From assembly GCF_010729665.1 (NCBI RefSeq), contig NZ_AP022610.1, forward strand, positions 5,146,001-5,210,000: 64,000 bases of DNA. Direction: 5' to 3'. Under the pieces are notes generated by a model. It ran no database searches. It was given only the letters and a program-made list of their open reading frames with translations, and was not told where the DNA came from. Shown one piece after another: positions 59,585 to 64,000 of this stretch. A program made the translations under genes and the position numbers. The DNA is from Mycolicibacterium madagascariense (GTDB lineage Bacteria; Actinomycetota; Actinomycetes; Mycobacteriales; Mycobacteriaceae). Numbering within the stretch: position 1 is the stretch's first letter; each line of letters opens with the position of its first letter.

Positions 59585-59691
59585 TCGCCGCTCTGGAACG
59601 CGCCGCGGCGGAAGCGATCGGAGGTTGCGAACAGCCACAGCGCAGCAATGGCGAACAACCCGAAGTAGATGGTGGCTCCCAGAACCGTCAT
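59488..59691 (-). CDS. Possible small single-pass membrane protein
   Basis: 67 residues: [27 protein letters not shown], one membrane helix, then a polar Ser-rich tail. GAGAGGC lies 6 nt before the ATG. The last 97 nt overlap the desulfhydrase-like gene on the other strand, so the tail may be an accident of that overlap; a shorter protein is not excluded. Small proteins of this kind occur in other mycobacteria; I cannot prove this one. Confidence 0.45.
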   Translation of the reverse strand: MTVLGATIYFGLFAIAALWLFATSDRFRRGAFQSGDQVQRPERSNSWSTASDDEGSSPRVLSHSSSK

Positions 59692-59900
59692 GGTGACTGC
59701 CTCTCTCGAACGAATCGAAGTCGTGCTGGGGACAACGTCGCCGACGGGCAATTGCATTCCGCGTCAGCATGTCAACCTGTGCGTTGTCTACCCATCCGCT
59801 CCGGGACTAATCACGTTCGTGACCCACGCGACGCCGCCGGGACGGGCTGGGCCATTTGGCTTCCGCCGGGCCGGGTGCGATACGCTAGCCGGGCTCATCG

Positions 59901-59974
<74 letters not shown>

Positions 59975-59986
59975 CCGCGTAGGCAA

Positions 59987-60025
59987 CGACAAGGGCTCCG
60001 ACCGCAATGGTCGGAGCCCTCGTCG
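59987..60025 (+). terminator. Strong hairpin downstream of tRNA-Pro
   Basis: GGGCTCCGACC (59993-60003) and GGTCGGAGCCC (60009-60019) form a perfect 11-bp stem with a GCAAT loop; flanking CGAC/GTCG extends it. Only a weak T tract follows (TCGTCGTT). It lies between tRNA-Pro and the convergent small membrane gene and could stop transcription from both sides. Confidence 0.8.
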
Positions 60026-60039
60026 TTGGGGTTGCGGGG

Positions 60040-60285
60040 TCAGGCGACGACCAGCACCCGCTCCTCCTCGTCGTCGTGCTCGTGAGCCTTCGCATAGACC
60101 GCGAACGAACTCACCTCCGCCACGCCGAGCAGGATAACGGGCCAGACGAGTCCGGCCGCCAGGCTCAGGAACGTCCGCTGGCCCAGGGGTCGCCGCTCGT
60201 CACCGAGCCGGGCGCTCACCACGAACACCACGACCGCCGCCACGAGCGCCATCGTTAGGTACCCCACTATCAGGTTCCACGTCAC
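60040..60285 (-). CDS. Small membrane protein, unknown
   Basis: 81 residues, two membrane helices (LIVGYLTMALVAAVVVFVVSA; LSLAAGLVWPVILLGVAEVSSFAVY) linked by a basic loop (RLGDERRPLGQRTF), and an acidic C-terminus HEHDDEEERVLVVA. Start GTG 60285 with GAGGAGG 6 nt upstream. Function unknown. Confidence 0.75.
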   Translation of the reverse strand: MTWNLIVGYLTMALVAAVVVFVVSARLGDERRPLGQRTFLSLAAGLVWPVILLGVAEVSSFAVYAKAHEHDDEEERVLVVA

Positions 60286-60355
60286 GAGCGCCTCCTCGTT
60301 GATTTGCTGCGGGCAAACGTAGTTCCCACGTTAGCGCACTTTCAATCCGAGGCGG

Positions 60356-61342
60356 TCAGGCCGCGGCGGCGCGCAGCTTCTCCAACAGCGGCTGAGCCGC
60401 CTCCTTCAGGAAGCGGTCCTGGCCCTCGTCACCGACCTGGACCAGCGCAATGTCGGTGAAACCCGCCTTCCAGTACTCGCTGACCGCCTCGACGATCGCG
60501 TCGAGATCGGGTCCGCACGGGATGGACGAGGCGACGTCGTCGGGCTTGACGAACTGCGTCGCTCCGGCGAAACCGGCGGTGGTCGGCAGGTCGGCGTTGA
60601 CGTTCCAGCCGCCGGCAAACCACCGGAACTGTTCGTGGGCCCTGGTGACGGCCGCATCCCTGTCGGTGTCCCAGCAGATGGGAATCTGCCCGATGACCCG
60701 TGAGTCTCCCGGCAACCCCGTCGCCTTGCGCGCGCCGTGCCACCCCTTGACAAGGTCGGCATCGGGTTCGACGGCGATGAGGTGATCCGCCAGCGGGGAG
60801 AACGTCTCGACCGAGCGCTCGCCCGACACGGCCGCGGCGATGGCAACCGGAACGTCCGGCAGATCCCACAGGCGCGCCGAGTCGACCTCGAAGTACTCGC
60901 CCTTCCAGTCGACCAGCTCGCCGGTGAACAGCTCGCGGATGATCTGAACGGCCTCGCGCAGCATGTCCTGCCGGCGAAGCACCGTCGGCCACCGCTGGCC
61001 GACGACGTGCTCGTTGAGGTTCTCGCCGCTGCCGACGCCGAGCGTGAACCGCCCGTCGGCGAGGATCTGCAACGTCGCGGCCTGCTGGGCCACCACGGCG
61101 GGGTGGTAGCGGATGGTCGGGCACGTCACGTAGGTCATCAGTTCGACCCGCTCGGTTGCCTGCGCCACCGCGCCCAGAGTCGTCCAGGCATTGGGCGCGT
61201 GGCCCTGCGCCGCGAGCCACGGCGAGTAGTGGTCACTGCTCACTTCGAAGTCGAAACCGAGCCGCTCGGCCGAAACCGCGTATTCCACAAGCTGTTTGGG
61301 ACCGCTCTGCTCGGTCATGAGGGTGTAGCCGAATCGTGTCAT
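60356..61342 (-). CDS. LLM-class F420-dependent oxidoreductase (G6PDH-like family)
   Basis: 328 residues of the TIGR03557-type F420 subfamily. Motifs: FDFEVSSDHYSPWLAAQGHAPNAWTTLGAVAQATERVELMTYVTCPTIRYHPAVVAQQAATL is typical (outlined by SSDHYSPW, HAPNAW and the Tyr-His-Pro loop). GVGSGENLNEHVVGQRWP matches the phosphate-binding part of F420-dependent glucose-6-phosphate dehydrogenase, but the substrate is unknown. ATG 61342 is preceded 6 nt upstream by TAGAAC, a near -10 match. The next gene on this strand upstream is the YqeY gene, 39 nt away. Confidence 0.9.
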   Translation of the reverse strand: MTRFGYTLMTEQSGPKQLVEYAVSAERLGFDFEVSSDHYSPWLAAQGHAPNAWTTLGAVAQATERVELMTYVTCPTIRYHPAVVAQQAATLQILADGRFTLGVGSGENLNEHVVGQRWPTVLRRQDMLREAVQIIRELFTGELVDWKGEYFEVDSARLWDLPDVPVAIAAAVSGERSVETFSPLADHLIAVEPDADLVKGWHGARKATGLPGDSRVIGQIPICWDTDRDAAVTRAHEQFRWFAGGWNVNADLPTTAGFAGATQFVKPDDVASSIPCGPDLDAIVEAVSEYWKAGFTDIALVQVGDEGQDRFLKEAAQPLLEKLRAAAA

Positions 61343-61381
61343 GGCTGAGTTCTACCCGCGCGTGACCGAGTCGAAAACCGA

Positions 61382-61846
61382 CTACAGACGCTCCTTGACC
61401 GCGGCGGAGAGACGGGCGCCGTCGGCCTTCCCCTCGGCGATCGCGGTGGCGGCCGCCATGACCTTGCCCATCTGCTTGATCCCCGGCTGATGGCCGAGCT
61501 CCTCGGTGACCTGGGCGATGGCGGTGTTCACCACGTTGGCCACCTCGTCGTCGTTGAACGGCACGGGCAGGTAGTCGTCGATCACCTGGGCCTCGGCGCG
61601 CTCGTTGGCGGCGAGATCGCCCCGGCCGTTGGACACGTAGACCTCGGCGGCCTCACCGCGCTTGCGCGACTCGCGCGCCAGCACCTTGAGGACCTCGTCG
61701 TCGGACAGCTCGTGCACCTGGCTGCCTTTGACCTCCTCCTCCTGGATGGCCGCGATCAGCATCCGCAAGGTGGCCGTGGTCAGCTTGTCGCGGGCCTTCA
61801 TCGCCGCCGTCAGATCGGCCCGCAATCGGTCCTTCAGTTCCGCCAT
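61382..61846 (-). CDS. GatB/YqeY domain protein (Rv3688c type)
   Basis: 154 residues. YqeY fold: LKDRLRADLTAAMKARDKLTTATLRMLIAAIQEEEV, then ESRKRGEAAEVYVSNGRGDLAANERAEAQVIDDYLP and HQPGIKQMGKVMAAATAIAEGKADGARLS. Resembles the GatB tail domain that binds tRNA; may modulate tRNA-dependent amidation. ATG 61846 lies 7 nt after TACCGT (minus strand, 61854-61859): leaderless. Confidence 0.92.
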   Translation of the reverse strand: MAELKDRLRADLTAAMKARDKLTTATLRMLIAAIQEEEVKGSQVHELSDDEVLKVLARESRKRGEAAEVYVSNGRGDLAANERAEAQVIDDYLPVPFNDDEVANVVNTAIAQVTEELGHQPGIKQMGKVMAAATAIAEGKADGARLSAAVKERL

Positions 61847-61919
61847 GGCCTAGACGGTACGCCCGCACCCGGGGCCGTCGACGTCGACAATCGCACGGGC
61901 GATCGACAGGATGGTGGGC

Positions 61920-62954
61920 ATGAGCGGCTACTACCCGCCCCCCGGGTTTCACCCGCCTGGCTACTCCGCGCCGATGTGGCCCACGCCCGTCGTACGCCCC
62001 GGCGTCATTCCGCTGCGCCCGCTGACGCTGTCCGACGTCTTCAACGGGGCGGTCGCCTACGTCCGCGCCAACCCGAGAGCCACCCTCGGACTGACGGCCA
62101 TCGTGGTCGTGACGTCCCAGGTGGTCGCGCTCCTGTTTCAGATCGGCCCGCTGACGTCCGCCGACGTGCTGGCGCAGGGACGCGACGGTCAGTCGGGGTT
62201 CTCCGACTCCGCGCTCGTCGGGTTGCTCGCCTCGGAGGCGGCGAGCGTGGTCACCAGCGTCCTGGCCGCCATCGTCCTGAGCGGTCTGCTGACGGTCGTG
62301 GTCGGGCGCGCGGTGTTCGGCGCGACGATCGGCATGGGCGAGGCGTGGCGACGGGCCCGCGGACGTCTGCTGCCCCTGCTCGGGGTCACGGTGCTGGAGG
62401 CGGCCGGGGCCGCCCTGCTGATCGCCGTCGCGGTCGGACTCGTCGCCGCGGTCGACCGAATCGTCGGCGACGCAGCGGCTTTCGCGGTGGGCGCGGTGCT
62501 CGCGCTGGCACTCGTCGCATTGCTCGTCTACCTCTACACCGTGCTGAGCTTCGCGCCCGCCCTGGTCGTGCTGGAGCGCATTGGCGTGCTGCCCGCCCTC
62601 GCCCGGTCCATCGCCCTGGTGCGGCACGACTTCTGGCGGGTGTTCGGCATTCGGCTGCTGGCGGCGGTGGCCGCGGGCATCGTCTCCTTCGCGGTCACGA
62701 TGCCGTTCGCCGTCGTCGGCTCGGTCCTGCAGCTCGTCGACGAGTCGACCGGCGCCGCGGTCGCCGCCGTGGTGCTGGCCGGCGTCGGCAGCGCCGTCGG
62801 TCAGATCGTCACGGCCCCCTTCACCGCGGGCGTCGTCGTCCTGCTCTACACCGACCGGCGCATTCGCGCCGAGGCGTTCGATCTGGTGCTGCAGACCGGC
62901 GCCTCGCCGATGGTGCACTCCACCGACGACCTGTGGCTGACCCCGCGACGCTGA
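61920..62954 (+). CDS. Multi-pass membrane protein, DUF7847/GDPD-N-like (Rv3689 type)
   Basis: 344 residues. Pro/Tyr-rich cytoplasmic start (MSGYYPPPGFHPPGYSAP), then about six helices containing LTLSDVFNGAVAYVRANPRATLGLTAIVVV and ARSIALVRHDFWRVFGIRLLAAVAAGI, similar to the membrane domain found at the N-terminus of some glycerophosphodiesterases. Function unknown. ATG 61920 was chosen over ATG 61911 because GACAGGATG puts a ribosome-binding site closer. First gene of a three-gene unit. Confidence 0.8.
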   Translation: MSGYYPPPGFHPPGYSAPMWPTPVVRPGVIPLRPLTLSDVFNGAVAYVRANPRATLGLTAIVVVTSQVVALLFQIGPLTSADVLAQGRDGQSGFSDSALVGLLASEAASVVTSVLAAIVLSGLLTVVVGRAVFGATIGMGEAWRRARGRLLPLLGVTVLEAAGAALLIAVAVGLVAAVDRIVGDAAAFAVGAVLALALVALLVYLYTVLSFAPALVVLERIGVLPALARSIALVRHDFWRVFGIRLLAAVAAGIVSFAVTMPFAVVGSVLQLVDESTGAAVAAVVLAGVGSAVGQIVTAPFTAGVVVLLYTDRRIRAEAFDLVLQTGASPMVHSTDDLWLTPRR

Positions 62955-62955
62955 C

Positions 62956-63609
62956 GTGGCCACCATCGACATCGACCGCGAGGCCGCCCACGACGCCGCC
63001 CAGCACGAGCTGAGCAAGTCCATCTACCCGCACGGTTCGCTGCCGAGCCTGGTGCTCCAGTGGCTGGACGACGTATTGGCCCGCCTGGTCTCCCGCGCGG
63101 CGTCGGTGCCCGGCGGATGGCTGACGATCATAGTCCTGCTCCTCCTCCTGACGGTGGCCGCCGTCGCGGCGATCCGCATCACGCGGCGCACCATGCGCAC
63201 CCGCCGCGGCCATCAGGACGCGCTGTTCGGGACGACCGAGATGAGCTCGACCCAGCACCGGTCGGCCGCCGAACATGCTGCGGCAGAAGGTGATTGGGCC
63301 GCGGCGATACGTCACCGGGTGCGCGGCATCGCACGCCATCTCGAGGAGACCGGCGTCCTGCTCCCCATCCCCGGCCGCACCGCGTCGGAGCTGGCCCGCG
63401 ACGCCGGCCGCGAGCTGCCCGGGTTGGCCCTCGAATTGCACGGTGCGGCAACGTCGTTCAACGACGTCACCTACGGTGAACTACCCGGCACCGAACCCGG
63501 CTACCGGCTCGTCGCCGCCCTCGACGACCACGTGTGCGCCCACGCCGCCGGCAGCGCGCCGGACGACGCGGCCCGGGCAACCCGCGACGGCTGGGCCGAG
63601 GTGCGGTGA
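62956..63609 (+). CDS. DUF4129 membrane protein (Rv3690 type)
   Basis: 217 residues. One membrane helix (GGWLTIIVLLLLLTVAAVAAI near 55-75) and a C-terminal DUF4129 domain with HRVRGIARHLEETGVLLPIPGRTASELARDAG and FNDVTYGELPGTEPGY. Often near MoxR/DUF58/transglutaminase systems; in M. tuberculosis the moxR-type genes follow at Rv3692. GTG 62956 starts 1 nt after the previous stop. Confidence 0.88.
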   Translation: MATIDIDREAAHDAAQHELSKSIYPHGSLPSLVLQWLDDVLARLVSRAASVPGGWLTIIVLLLLLTVAAVAAIRITRRTMRTRRGHQDALFGTTEMSSTQHRSAAEHAAAEGDWAAAIRHRVRGIARHLEETGVLLPIPGRTASELARDAGRELPGLALELHGAATSFNDVTYGELPGTEPGYRLVAALDDHVCAHAAGSAPDDAARATRDGWAEVR

Positions 63610-64000
63610 CCACGACCCAGTCGCGCGTCGGCCCCACCGTCGTGCAGCGGTGGCGCAGCCTGCGCTGGGTGCTGCTCGCGCTCGCCGCGATCGTCGCCGT
63701 GTCCATCGTCGCCGCCCTGCTGACCACCCCGGCCACGGGCGGCCGGATGGACCCCGATGCGACCTCGCCCGAGGGCGCGCACGCGCTCGTCCAGCTGCTG
63801 CGGGAGCGCGGCGTGGACGTGATCCCCGCCGACGACGTCGCGTCCGTCGAACGGTCGATGCGTCCCGATGCGCTGCTGCTCGTCGCCCCGACGGCGTACC
63901 TCGTCGACGACGCCGGCCTGCGCCGGCTGAACCAGCTACCCGGTGACGTGCTGCTGGTGGAGCCACTCTCGGCGATCAGGGAGTCACTCGCGCCCAAGAT
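63606..64000 (+). CDS. DUF4350 membrane protein (Rv3691 type), cut by window edge
   Basis: First 131 codons. One membrane helix (WVLLALAAIVAVSIVAALLT near 22-41) followed by DATSPEGAHALVQLLRERGVDVIPADD and LLLVAPTAYLVDDAGLRRLNQLPGDVLLVEPL, the DUF4350 domain. GTG 63606 overlaps the DUF4129 stop (GTGA). The rest lies outside. Confidence 0.88.
   Translation, partial: MTTTQSRVGPTVVQRWRSLRWVLLALAAIVAVSIVAALLTTPATGGRMDPDATSPEGAHALVQLLRERGVDVIPADDVASVERSMRPDALLLVAPTAYLVDDAGLRRLNQLPGDVLLVEPLSAIRESLAPK

Overview
The window is high-GC chromosomal DNA whose gene order follows the Mycobacterium tuberculosis chromosome from about Rv3610c (ftsH) to Rv3691. It comes from a mycobacterium, most likely a fast-growing environmental one. 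The espACD/ESX-associated block, the PE/PPE genes, cspA and the dpp peptide-transport operon expected in this stretch are absent. A urate/ureide block, an NRPS-like gene with a metallopeptidase, and an aldehyde dehydrogenase sit at positions where I expect none in M. tuberculosis. Comparisons with M. tuberculosis are from memory, not from a search. I see no insertion sequence, prophage or CRISPR array.

Layout. 1-7.3 kb: ftsH (cut by the window edge), lpqG, hpt, tilS, a DUF2342 zincin-like protein, dacB and ppa. 7.4-11.6 kb: OHCU decarboxylase, allantoicase, L-2-hydroxyglutarate oxidase, a D-2-hydroxyacid dehydrogenase and an orphan luciferase-like C-terminal fragment. 11.7-22.4 kb: a Pls/PosA-type adenylation-carrier membrane protein overlapping an M1 peptidase, then a flippase-like protein, PpgS-type glycosyltransferase, its DUF2304 partner, a GalE-type epimerase, a large membrane protein and a CMD-family protein. 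22.5-33 kb: tRNA-Thr, holB, a membrane adenylate cyclase, topA, an Rv3647c-type gene with a short leaderless ORF in front, an SftH/MrfA helicase and an Rv3651-type protein. 33-37.5 kb: a reduced Tad/Flp pilus-like operon (ssd, tadA, tadB, tadC, flp, tadE, tadG-like). 37.5-39.2 kb: two small RNAs, 6C and Ms1, flanking a HAD phosphatase. 39.2-46 kb: a Fic-like protein without the Fic catalytic residues, acs, aldehyde dehydrogenase, secreted serine protease, holin-like protein and ephE. 46-54.7 kb: the nth-thioredoxin-Nudix-marP operon, crp, a DUF4177-RidA-metallo-beta-lactamase operon, a Get3/ArsA-like ATPase pair and whiB4. 55-64 kb: ponA2, a metallophosphoesterase, a cysteine desulfhydrase-like enzyme, tRNA-Pro with a strong terminator, small membrane proteins, an F420-type oxidoreductase, a YqeY protein and the start of a membrane operon (Rv3689-Rv3691 type).

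How the genes work together. Several groups serve the cell envelope: dacB and ponA2 act on peptidoglycan, and ppgS, DUF2304, galE and the flippase probably make and move a lipid-linked galactosamine donor for arabinogalactan. marP, the thioredoxin-like protein and crp belong to stress responses. acs beside the aldehyde dehydrogenase gives an acetaldehyde-to-acetyl-CoA route.

The most distinctive items are the Pls-like synthetase with its overlapping M1 peptidase, the two intergenic small RNAs, the high frequency of leaderless starts (a TANNNT hexamer 6-8 nt before the start codon) including divergent interlocked pairs, a coupled leaderless short ORF, and atypical start codons in the pilus operon.
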